NCBI GenBank assembly: GCA_019925095.2
Contig: CM034389.1
Span: 25,780,935-25,844,934 of the forward strand
Reading direction: 5' to 3'
Length of the DNA stretch: 64,000 nt
Source: Dendrolimus kikuchii
Lineage: Eukaryota > Arthropoda > Insecta > Lepidoptera > Lasiocampidae
Part shown: positions 45,901 through 56,110 of the stretch, in pieces
Numbering within the stretch: position 1 is the first letter of the stretch
How the letters are laid out: each line of letters starts with the position of its first letter
The notes under the pieces: model-generated
What the model saw: only the letters and a program-made list of their open reading frames with translations
Database searches by the model: none
What the model was told of the DNA's origin: nothing
Translations under genes and position numbers: made by a program

Positions 45901-46435
45901 GTTAATAGGTATTACTGGTGAATAGAAGATTATTGGCCTACTTACCAGTAAATTATTAGGTAATTACGAACAATATCTAGGAAGTAGTACGTAACTATTT
46001 GTGCCGTTTGAACATTAAGTCCATGGGATCCATTGGTAGTTTCTTTAAAGTGTTTAAAAAACTGTGATGCAATCTATGATCTGTACATTGAGATTAGTTA
46101 TATGTGAACCCTGCCTGTCTTCCTTGAACAAACGGGGCGGTTATGCGTTCTCATGAAATGGCGAGGCCCGAGTTTAGTAGTAGGACCCTTTTCGGCTGAT
46201 ACTAATATGTTTTTAATAATATATGAGTAAAATTTGGGGTTGAAACATTAGGCCCGTGGGGTCCGTCGGCAAAGACTTTCTTTAAAGATATATGTAAGAA
46301 ACTCTTTGACATGACCCGTGACCAGATGGCTGGCTCATATTTCGCACAACAAATAAGTATTGCCATACAGCGTAGCAAAGCAGTCAGTCAGCCTTCTGGG
46401 CACGCTTCCCGTTGGCAGTGATCTGCTACATAGTG
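45901..46435. other. No gene seen
   Basis: AT-rich intergenic sequence before the Penelope-like block; no domain or shared repeat. Confidence 0.45.
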
Positions 46436-46497
46436 TATTTTTAATAAAACTACGTTTTAACGGTTTTAAGCGCGGTAATTTTATTTGATTTTGGTTT

Positions 46498-46539
46498 TTC
46501 CGACGTTTCGGCCACTTTTCAGTGGCCGTGATCACGGAA
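46498..46539 (-). ncRNA. Hammerhead-ribozyme-like fold, copy 2
   Basis: On the minus strand: TTCC, GTGATCA, C, stem II GGCCAC/GTGGCC around TGAAAA, GAAACGTC, GGAA. Identical in sequence to copy 3 at 49743-49784. Confidence 0.45.
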
Positions 46540-46799
46540 GACAAAGATGTCAAGTGTCAACGAGTATTGTTAAAGTTTTATTTAGCTTACCGCCAACTTA
46601 TTAATTTTAATTATTTAATTTTTAATTTTGTTTATGGTTATTATTTAATCTATGGGAGCCTAATCTAATTTACTACCGCTTCGCAACATGTTATGGCTTG
46701 AAGAGAAGAAGCGGCGCAAGAAACTCTTCAGCAAACATGCCTAGCTCTAATAATTTTATATAATATTAAAATGGGTGGAAGGAAAAATAAAAGTAATTA

Positions 46800-47504
46800 T
46801 CAGTCAAGTTGGTTTGTGTTCCGTTGTACGCAGAAAGAGCTCACAGTGTCTTGAGGTCTGGCAGCTGGTTTTTGCTGGGTTTGGGTCTTAATAGTTTTGA
46901 TAATTGGATCCCAAACAGGTGGTACTTGCCAACCATCTTCTCTATTGAAATTTGGGTGTTTTTTGATTTCAATAGCCTCACGCATCATTCTAGGTATGAA
47001 ACGATTCTCTTTCGCGAGGATTTGTGGGTTATCGAATCTGATGTAGTGGTTGGGTTTATCCAGCGTGTGTTCACTGATCGCAGACTTCGTAGACCTTGTG
47101 TGTTTCATGTCAGCAATGTGTTCTTTTACTCGTGTTTTTATGCTCCTCTTTGTTTGCCCAATGTATGACAATCCACACTCACAATCAAGCTTGTAAACCC
47201 CTGCATCCTGGAGTGGGATATTGCATTTCACAGGTCTCAGAAATTGGGTAATCTTTTTCTGCGGCTTGAAATATGTTTTGATTGAAGCTCGCCTGAGGAT
47301 GTGACCAATTCTGTCTGTGACTCCCTTGATGTAGGGTAGGGTAGCAGGGCACCGCTCAACTGAAGGTGGTTTGGGGCCTTTGTGACGTTGGTGTGGAGTC
47401 TTCAGCTGATTGCGTTGTAGAACTCGCTTGACATGCTGAAGCTCTCCAGCTATGTGGTTCTCGTCACAAATTTTCCGTGCTCTCTGAAACAAAGATTTGC
47501 CCAC
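46800..47504 (-). pseudogene. Penelope-like protein C-terminus with GIY-YIG endonuclease
   Basis: 234 codons. The first about 70 residues equal the end of the reverse-transcriptase copy on the plus strand (KSLFQRARKICDENHIAGEL ... YIKGVTDRI). Then comes a GIY-YIG nuclease, with GVYKLDCECGLSYIGQTKRS followed by IKTRVKEHIADMKH, plus conserved Glu/Asn positions. This domain nicks DNA to prime Penelope-like retrotransposition. The frame is open but the RT half is missing, so the copy cannot act alone. Confidence 0.85.
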
Positions 47505-47531
47505 GGTAGCTAACTGATAAGAAAATATTAT

Positions 47532-49441
47532 GTGAACCAGTACGGTCTGGAAATCGCAAATAAAATTCGGCGGTGTGAGTGCCTAAAAACAAAACATGCG
47601 CGTTTAGTGACATCGTTAAATTTCTTAAAAAGATGTCGCGATAATAATATTATACCGGTATGTGTAAAATTAACATCTAAAAAAGATATATCGGGAAGCG
47701 CCAGCATTCTACGCCAGGCTAGTTTAAAGTTATTAAGATGCCTTATCCGCCAACACCGTTTAAATTTGAACCACGTAGATAGAGCTATCGAGACGCAAAA
47801 CAATGAAATACAGGTAATACTATCGACAGAAGATTTCCAAAACTACATTGATATTGTTAACAAGAGAGCAAAGGTCAAATATGAACAACTAAAAAACCGC
47901 CAAATTTCAAAATACAACCACCTGAGCTCCATTGTGAAGCAATTGTTGATGTGCACGGAAACGCGACCACTAATCATATGTCACTGTCGGTGGTTAACCT
48001 GTCAAAACAAACATTCGATAAAAACACCGTTTCGGTATTAGAAAAAGGCCTTAATTACGCAATAACCCCGCGAAAAATACCTTTTGAAAACATAATCTGC
48101 AACGTAGAGGAATGTCTGGTAAGGAACAGCATGCAGAAAGAGGATGCGGAAGCTATACGACAAGATATCTCATCGGTTTTACGCCGTAGTCGTCTACCCA
48201 AACCGAATCTCACTCGTGCTGAATATATTGCCTTAAAAAACATTCGCAATAAACCAGAAATAACCGTGCTCCGTGCAGATAAAGGTAACGCGACTGTCGT
48301 CATGGATACGTCTGATTACAATAGTAAAATACAAGATCTTTTATCGGACGAAAGCACTTATAAAAAGGTCAAAACTGACCCCACGGATAAAGTAACCAAA
48401 CAAACAATCGCGGTTATGAAAAAACACTCCGAAAAATTAAGCTTAGACGTATCCGCACTCACACCATCTTGCGCCAAAGCGCCTAAACTGTATGGGTTAC
48501 CTAAAATTCACAAAAACAACATCCCCTTGCGCCCTATAGTTAGCCAGCTTGACTCACCAACATACAGACTGGCACAACATCTCGCGAAGACACTCAACAA
48601 TCTCCGCGGCAACACACCCTACCATGTCAAGGATTCCTTCGACTTCATCAGCGCAATTGAAAATTTGACATTGGCTGAGGATGAAGTACTAGTCAGTTTT
48701 GATGTCCAGTCCTTATTTACCAGTTTACCAGTGGAAGACTGCATTGAGATTGTCAAAAGGAAGCTAATAGATAATAACATGCCTGAGGAATATGCAGATC
48801 TACTAAAACATTGCCTCACATCTGGCTATTTCGTGTGGGACTACGGCTTCTACGACCAAATCAACGGTGTAGCCATGGGCTCACCGGTGTCTCCTGTCGT
48901 AGCTGACATTTTTATGGAAGACTTCGAGCAGAAGGCACTGGATACCGCTCCGGCTAAGCCGAAGATGTATAAAAGGTACGTAGACGATACTTTTGCCGTC
49001 CTCCCAAACGATAAAGTCTCTGCATTTCTAGATCATCTAAATTCCATTAGCAGTAATATTAAATTTACTATGGAACTAGAGGCAAATAATAAATTAGCAT
49101 TTCTGGATGTGCTCATCCTAAGGAACCCTGACAATACTCTTGGTCATACGGTGTATAGGAAACCTACCCATACAGATAAATACCTTAATGGTTCGTCTCA
49201 CCACCATCCTAGTCAGTTAGCTACCGTGGGCAAATCTTTGTTTCAGAGAGCACGGAAAATTTGTGACGAGAACCACATAGCTGGAGAGCTTCAGCATGTC
49301 AAGCGAGTTCTACAACGCAATCAGCTGAAGACTCCACACCAACGTCACAAAGGCCCCAAACCACCTTCAGTTGAGCGGTGCCCTGCTACCCTACCCTACA
49401 TCAAGGGAGTCACAGACAGAATTGACCTCAAGACACTGTGA
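47532..49441 (+). pseudogene. Penelope-like reverse transcriptase, frameshifted and 3'-deleted
   Basis: The N-terminal part is in one frame (47532-48041) and continues in another from about 47945 to 49441, so a one-base indel lies near 47940-47950. The RT motifs are clear: RADKGNATVVMD, PKLYGLPKIHKNNIPLRPIV, SFDVQSLFTSLP, GVAMGSPVSPVVADIFME, the catalytic YVDDTFAV and NKLAFLDVLI, all typical of Penelope-like RTs, which are related to telomerase. The C-terminal GIY-YIG domain is removed by a deletion that ends the frame with DLKTL. Both lesions make it non-functional. Confidence 0.88.
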
Positions 49442-49742
49442 GCTCTTTCTGCGTACAACGGAACACAAACCAACTTGACTGATAATTACTTTTATTTTTC
49501 CTTCCACCCATTTTAATATTATATAAAATTATTAGAGCTAGGCATGTTTGCTGAAGAGTTTCTTGCGCCGCTTCTTCTCTTCAAGCCATAACATGTTGCG
49601 AAGCGGTAGTAAATTAGATTAGGCTCCCATAGATTAAATAATAACCATAAACAAAATTAAAAATTAAATAATTAAAATTAATAAGTTGGCGGTAAGCTAA
49701 ATAAAACTTTAACAATACTCGTTGACACTTGACATCTTTGTC

Positions 49743-49784
49743 TTCCGTGATCACGGCCACTGAAAAGTGGCCGAAACGTCGGAA
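49743..49784 (+). ncRNA. Hammerhead-ribozyme-like fold, copy 3
   Basis: Stem I TTCC (49743-49746)/GGAA (49781-49784); core GTGATCA (49747-49753); stem II GGCCAC/GTGGCC (49755-49760/49767-49772); GAAACGTC (49773-49780), which would place cleavage after C 49780. The ACGT within GAAACGTC would give a minimal stem III, which would suit action as a dimer. Confidence 0.45.
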
Positions 49785-49838
49785 AAACCAAAATCAAATA
49801 AAATTACCGCGCTTAAAACCGTTAAAACCTAGTCGAAA

Positions 49839-50820
49839 AAGGCGTATTGTATTAATAAAAAGGTAAGTAAAATCTCAATATACAGGTGTTGCGTTATTCA
49901 ATGGTATGCAGTACGTGATTTGTCACCCGAGTCTTATGTCAATGCAATTTGCTGATAAAATATTACGTAGATCTACATTCTAAACTATGCAATAAACTTG
50001 TTACAATCTATCCATTATTTAATACATTTGTAACGATACAAAATGTTTATAATCTATGTGAAATTAATAGAATAAACGAATCCTTTAAACATGCAGTTGT
50101 TTTATTATTAGTAGAATAATTTACAAAGAGGAAATATTAATTTGGTATCTTAGACAGAAGATAGAATTTAGTCTTCTAAACAGGAAGTTGCTAAGCAACG
50201 ATAAATATCTTAAAGACATAAGGCTTGTGTGGAGGTTGTATGTCTTCACAATCTATCTATATTAATAGCAATATATATCAAAACTGTCTGTCTGTGACTT
50301 CAAAATAAAAGCTAAAATTTAAATGAAATTTATATTTTCAACTAAGTATTAAAGTCCGCTTTGTATAAGAGCGATCACTATCATTGCGATTCGTGCATTT
50401 AAATTTCTAATGTCTGTTTCGGACCTCTTTTCAATCCTTAAACAAATATGCTTGCTAAATTGACACTACATTTTTGTAGACACATGCTACTTCTATATGT
50501 CATTATGTGCCAAATTTTATAACTATTACCGTAGTAGTTGCTGAGATAATCACCTGTATGTGTCTTACAGACGTCGGAGTGATGAGACCATAAATTCCTT
50601 TTTACCTTTATCTAAATAAGAAGAAGCACTTGTGTACACAACATCGCCACCGCACAACCGAAATTTTGGTCACATATACATAGAAAACAGTGTGGCAGCG
50701 GCGCGGCGGCGGCACGGTGGCGCATGGCAGTGTGGTGCCGGCGTGTTGGCGGTGCCGTCGAAAAAAGTCCGAAGAATATAATCATTGGCAAGAAACGACT
50801 AGAACACTAACAACTCTAAG
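49839..50820. other. No gene seen
   Basis: AT-rich up to about 50680. GC-rich GGCGGCGGCACGG sequence near 50700-50770 gives a short spurious frame. ACAGTGTGGCAGCGGC here resembles CAGTGTGGCAGCGTC just after the R1 element end (22762), possibly the end of another repeat. Confidence 0.4.
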
Positions 50821-50879
50821 GCTGCGCGCAAACGGATCACCGACCACAGGCACTGGTGACGACCATCCATGCGCCGTTG

Positions 50880-51470
50880 TGTGAACAAAAGTGGCTTTGG
50901 CCGTGGACACAATCTGCGAAAAAAAGCTGGGCATACTCTCGAAGGTGAGACGGTGCTTCACATCGGAACAGCTGTTAATGTTGTACAAAGCACAAATACG
51001 AGCATGCATGGAGTACTGCTCTTACCTTTGGGATGGCTCAGCCACATATTAAGTCGAAGCATCAGAGTCGATTGAGTGAAGAGCCAGGAGGCTGGTTGGC
51101 AACGACCAGCTTTTCGACGACAAAACTCAAAGTCTCGAACATCGACGCAGGGTTGCCAGCTTATCAGTTTTTTATCGGATACATTCTGGAGAGTGTGCAT
51201 CTGAGCTCTTCGATCTGTTCCCGCCATCTCTTCCATCATCGGACAACCAGACCCACCAGCATGCGGCACCGATGTATAGTGGATATTCCACCTATAAGAA
51301 CGAAGCGCTTTGCATCTAGCTTCATCATACGCACCGCAAAGAGCAAAGGAGTGGAACTCATTGCCGGAGTCTGTCTTTCCAGATACTTATAACCTGGGTG
51401 ACTACAAGTCCCGCGTGAATTGGGTTACCTTCTAGGTAACCGTGCTCCATCCTAGAACATATCTTCGCTT
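50880..51470 (+). pseudogene. Decayed LINE C-terminal fragment (jockey-like)
   Basis: One frame reads KLGILSKVRRCFTSEQLLML, YKAQIRACMEYCSYLWDGSA and then TY and a stop (about 50919-51053). Other frames continue with SLEHRR-like, SGECASELFDLFP and THRRSLSF-like pieces. This is the usual C-terminal part of jockey/I-type LINE reverse transcriptases, broken by several frameshifts and stops. GCGCAAACGG at about 50826 and, inverted, CCGTTTGCGCC at about 51623 suggest the fragment may lie within a larger element. Confidence 0.6.
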
Positions 51471-51974
51471 CACATAGGGTGAGATCGTGGTCAAACGCAA
51501 ACGTATACTTCTATAAAAAAGGCATCGGCCGTATGTGTGTGGTGAGTCTTTACGAAATGTATGAAAAAGCGTGTGAATTGCTTGTCGCTGGCCACCGGTG
51601 ACTGAGGTCGATGATCACGGGTGGCCCGTTTGCGCCTAGTGTAAAAGCTTTATTTCAAAGAAGAAATGGTATTTAACTTTTAATCAAACGTACTGCCAAT
51701 TTTCAATTGTGATTCAGAAAGAGTCATAACTTCGTAAGTGATCTTTTCTCGTTGTTAACGAGACGATTAAAGTGGTCAACCTAGTTTTACCTCGAGATCA
51801 TGACAGTAACTGCTGAATTACATATGAGGATGTTTACATAGCGTAAAATCATGTGATATGAACATCTCGGAACCCATTCGGTATATACCGACCCGGAATC
51901 TATATTTTACCGACTGTTGTCTGTAATAGTAACTGATTGATTTTGAAGCTACCAATAACCGATAGTTGATAGGG

Positions 51975-52855
51975 TTTTTTTTTTAGGCGGGGGAAAAGCT
52001 ATTTACGCACAATACCGGGTCCTTTGCAAGGGTTTAGACCATAGTCGATCATGGAGGCATTCCCAGAAGGGGCATACCAAACAATAATCAACCAGCTTGT
52101 GTGGAGACTCGAGCCCAAAATGGCTAATACCCACTAAAACCACCCTCCTCCGATGCCCCGCGCTTATGGCAGGAAAGGCATGAGACTTAGAACGTAGTTA
52201 CGCCCACGCCGATCCTAGCGCAATAAGTGACTGAGAAAGCCCCTGGAAGAGCTAACTCACTTCGACGACAGGGGTGAAGACTCCTCTGCTCCCTTGATGC
52301 ATGAGGGCCCCTGAAGCGGTAATGATCATCGCTCTGCAGCATGGCTTGCACCAGGCTGCCAAGCGAATTAATCGGACCTACTATTGTCTCGAGTTCAAAC
52401 CTCTGTGGTGCCCAGGCTGCGCACTCAACTAGCGTATGAAACGCCGTGTCAAGCGCGCCACACTGGTGGCATTGTGGTGAAGGCAAGCAGCCCGCAATCT
52501 GAAGGTCAGAGTCCCGCGTTGCCGCGAGAGCCATCGTAACAGCTGCGGTCGAGTCGCTTCCACCGTATCAACGCCGGCCACAGGGTTTTCCAACTCTACT
52601 GACCAAGATTAGCAGAACCGCGTTGGGCGGAGTAGCATTCGACGCTGGCGGTCGTCGTCGGAAGGGAGGGGTGTTTGGGGAGGAGGTTTGGGAGGAAGGG
52701 GAAGGAATGCAAGGATTTGGAGTGGATAGGTGGGACACCACTGTCACGGAGTGAAGGGGGGAATGTGACAGTGGCCGCTCGGGGCCCTGGGGACGCATCC
52801 CCTTGTACCGCTTCCTGGACGGAGACGAGTCCAGGGCGGCACCCCCTGGGGGATG
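51975..52855 (-). mobile_element. Internally deleted R1-clade LINE with target duplication
   Basis: 881 bp. The A-tail is the T-run at 51975-51984; GTTGATAGGG flanks both sides (51965-51974 and 52856-52865). The 3' UTR and ORF2 C-terminus (CLPSPQCHQCGALDTAFHTL) match the family at 15470-22754. The other end (about 52580-52855) is a Pro/Ser-rich frame unlike ORF2, resembling an ORF1 N-terminus. Large internal parts are missing, and a further deletion lies before GCLPSP. Confidence 0.8.
52187..52620 (-). pseudogene. R1-clade ORF2 C-terminal remnant
   Basis: Minus strand: VENPVAGVDTVEATRPQLLR-like sequence, a gap, then AGCLPSPQCHQCGALDTAFH and TLVECAAWAPQRFELET, matching residues about 900-1000 of the 19157-22333 protein, with frame changes. 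Not functional. Confidence 0.75.
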
Positions 52856-53284
52856 GTTGATAGGGCTATGCGAGCGTTTCACAACTTCATTGTCAGTTAG
52901 AAATACTGTCGGTTATCAGTTACCAAGCGTTTTGCTAACGCAATATAGTTGTAGTAGCAATACGCAACGTAATTCAATGAGTTGACGCGTATAACTATAA
53001 AATAAATATATTTATAAAAGAAGTGACCTTTTGTGATTTACGATTGTCATTAAAAATCAAGCTTTCAATCAATCTGCTTTAAAAATACTTACAATTACAA
53101 AGCTATTTTATATGAATATTGCATGAACAAAACGCAGTAATGTAAACAGCATATAAACTTTTTAAACAATGATTGTTCCAATGTCATTGGATTTGGTGTA
53201 AAAAAAAATGAAACAGTGTTGTCACTTCAGAAATATTTACTAGTTTTCGATAAATTTTTTTAAAAATAAGTTAAGGCTAAAAAC

Positions 53285-53912
53285 CGAGACCGGTAAACGT
53301 CGATGGTTCCCCTCTTGAGGTTGTGCAGGAATATGTATACCTTGGACAAAAAATCCAGGTAGGCAAACACGGCCTCGAGAGGGAAGCCAATAGGAGGATC
53401 CAGTTAGGTTGGGCAGCATTCGGTAAGCTTCGACATGTCTTCTCGTCGACCATTCCGCAATGCTTGAAGACGAAAGTCTTCGAGCAGTGCGTCCTACCCA
53501 TCATGACATATGGTGCCGAGACATGGACACTGACAGCGGGACTGGTCCACAAATTCAAAGTCGCTCAACGGGCTATGGAGCGAGCTATGTTAGGTATTTC
53601 TCTTATGGATAAAATCAGAAATGAGTACATCCGTAAGAGAACGAAGGTAACTGACATAGCTCGCAAAATTAGCAAGTTGAAGTGGCAGTGGGCCGGTCAC
53701 GTCTGTCGCAGGACCGACGGCCGATGGAGCAAACGAGTCCTGGAGTGGAGACCACGTCTCGGCAAACGTAGCGTACGCCCTCCAGCCCGATGGTCTGACG
53801 ACCTGCGCAAGATCGCCGACAGGGGCTGGATGAGGAAGACGGGAGACCGGGATATGTGGCGCGTACTTGGGGAGGCCTACGTCCAGCAGTGGACTGAGAG
53901 TGGCTGAAGAAG
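53285..53912 (+). mobile_element. 5'-truncated RTE-clade LINE with 12-bp target duplication
   Basis: Flanked by perfect AAGGCTAAAAAC (53273-53284 and 53913-53924). The element ends only 5 bp after the stop codon of its frame, consistent with the very short 3' UTRs of RTE elements. Confidence 0.88.
53323..53907 (+). pseudogene. RTE-clade reverse transcriptase C-terminal fragment
   Basis: 194 open codons from QEYVYLGQKIQVGKHGLERE to WTESG. The frame contains RRIQLGWAAFGKLRHVF, IPQCLKTKVFEQCVLPIMTY, GAETWTLTAG, KWQWAGHVCRRTDGRW and DDLRKIADRGWMR, the conserved post-RT region of RTE/BovB-type LINEs. No upstream RT catalytic motif or endonuclease is present. Confidence 0.85.
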
Positions 53913-53924
53913 AAGGCTAAAAAC

Positions 53925-56110
53925 AACGGTTTTTGTGGTTCCAGAGTCAAATGACGTAAACTTTGTGGAAACCTTGTCCAATTTTTTGTTTCATTCAATT
54001 GTTTTATGGAACTTTTTGTAACGCGAACGTTTCACACAGATGTAACGATGGATTTAATGTGTTATTTGAAGCGATGTTTCAATTTATTGTTAATGACTTT
54101 AAATATTGACAGTTAGTACGTAGTAACACGTTATCTACCAATTATGTTATAATTATTCACACTGTTATTTTTAACGCTATATTTAAGACGCATTAAGTCA
54201 CAATCGATAATTATAACGTTAACGCAGGTGAAGCTTAAATATAACAAAATTTAGAATAATCTTTACGCAGATAGGCAATACGTGAAAGTCGATCTATTAT
54301 AATGAACGTTCTTCCAACTTCAGCATCAAGAAAATTGTTCATAAGTTTTTGAATGACGCGAAACAAAGGAGTTCTTTAGAGTCATTTATAAACGATGGGA
54401 ATGTTTCCGTGTCCATTAATCAATTTGCGATCAGACGCAACGTGAGACGAACATACTTGAGAATGCGTTTGCGACAGGATTTGTTAATAGCGTGTCACGT
54501 TCCGTCAGATAATAAATTGATTCGTTCTGGAGCTGCCCGTTCGGACACAGAACCTTTCCCGACGTTTATAAATAACTCTACTGGTGGCAGCATGAAAAGT
54601 TATATTTTACTAAAACTAAAAACAATCAATAGGTGCTACAACTTCATATAGAAATCGCGTAACATGAGCATGGTTGTAGAAAATGTAATAGCTACACGCT
54701 TATACAAGATTTTTTCCAAGAATTTGGCGCATGGCTTTCTTTAATAAGGATTATGCTCGATAGCCCTGGGATCCGATCCCCTCATCAGGTCCTGACTCCG
54801 TGACCATGGGACTACCTCGGAAGTATATACTTACGAGTAAAGGAAACAATTTGCAAATTAGTTTACAAGTGACGGAGATGTCTTTTTACGAAAAACTTGG
54901 CTAACAATTTTCGTAAGTTTCTTAAATTACTTGGAATTCACTCATGGAGTGTGAACTTCACACATGGAAACGATGGGACCAATTCGGGAGTATAATCATT
55001 CCATTAAAAAAAAATGAAAATCGGTCCACAGTTGACGGAGAAATTGAATAGCAAACATACAAAAAAAAACAACATGCAGGCGAAATGAGAACCTCCTCCT
55101 TTTTGAAGGTTAAGAAGACTAGTTCAAACAAACCGCTAAAACTAGTAAAATATTATAAAAAGTAAAAGGTGGCAGCACCAAAAACGTCAAAGTCACACAA
55201 GTTATGTTACAATGACATCATTTGTCTAATTCAGCGTTACCAGATGGGGGGGATACCTGCAAATTCGGTGATTTTTCGACTTTGGGAGGGAGATTCGGGG
55301 GTAAAGATTCTTTGGGGGTACTTTCAGGGGAATTAAGGTGAGAGAAATTTTGGAGCTTTTTTTAAGTACCATTAATTCATCTACAAACACAACTTTCTTC
55401 ACTACAATTATTATATTTAAAATATAATGTAGTACTACTAATTATATTCTACTAAGGAATCATAAATCAATTCATTCGTTCATTTTAATAATTCAATTCA
55501 TTCGTTATTTATTTATTTATGTATGTATATAATATGAGGCTATGAAGTTATGAATGTATTTATTTATTATGCCGTCTCTACTTGTATCCTATAGGCTACG
55601 TTCCATTAAAGACTCTTAACGACCACATTCACAATTGCGATTTTTCCCGTTCCAATTGTTTGCCGGCGTCACACTCGTAAACTCAAGTAGAACGGTTATT
55701 CGATCCACCTATTGACACGGGTCGTTGTGAGCGTTGCGTGAGCGAAAATAATAACGATTAGTGGCTTTTCGCCACGACGGTGGCTTTGCTTTTTTATTTC
55801 CCTTTTAAAATAAGTAAAACCTGTTTGGGGACTTTTCAAAAAGCTTATGTTTGGGTTTTAAAAAAATTTTTGGGGGAAATTGACATGGTCATTTGGCAGG
55901 TAGTATCCATAGTAGTTTGTGTTTGGCAGTACTGGTCTAAATTGTCATCAGCTTTCATAATTTTTATACGAATACTTGTCGCTTGATATTTTATTTCCTT
56001 TATAATTTTCAATGAAATTCGTGAAAAAAATCAAGAAACCTTGTATTTTCTGATAATAAATCAAAATATATATTTATATCTGAAATTCATTTAGACTTTA
56101 AATTTTGCAA
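53925..56110. other. Intergenic, no recognised gene
   Basis: Contains one 100-codon frame at 54349-54651 (Arg-rich middle, ATG start) with no recognised domain and no supporting splice or promoter signal. The rest is AT-rich up to the IGBP1 start. Confidence 0.4.

Larger units (their letters stand above)
46436..47517 (-). mobile_element. Penelope-like element, 3' half copy (reverse)
   Basis: Nearly identical, in inverse orientation, to 49218-49830 apart from a segment missing in the plus copy. It contains the GIY-YIG coding region, the non-coding terminus and the hammerhead-like fold. It meets the plus-oriented copy head-to-head near 47518. Confidence 0.85.
47520..49838 (+). mobile_element. 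Penelope-like element, RT-bearing copy
   Basis: 5'-truncated start near 47520, RT coding region, non-coding terminus with the hammerhead-like fold, ending near AAACCGTTAAAACCTAG. Relative to the minus copy, it lacks the GIY-YIG segment: the sequence jumps from GACAGAATTG to ACCTCAAGACACTG. Confidence 0.88.

Noticed and set aside
54349..54651. 100-codon frame with an ATG start
   Set aside because: No domain, no promoter or splice support and no match to anything recognised; mentioned only within the intergenic entry.
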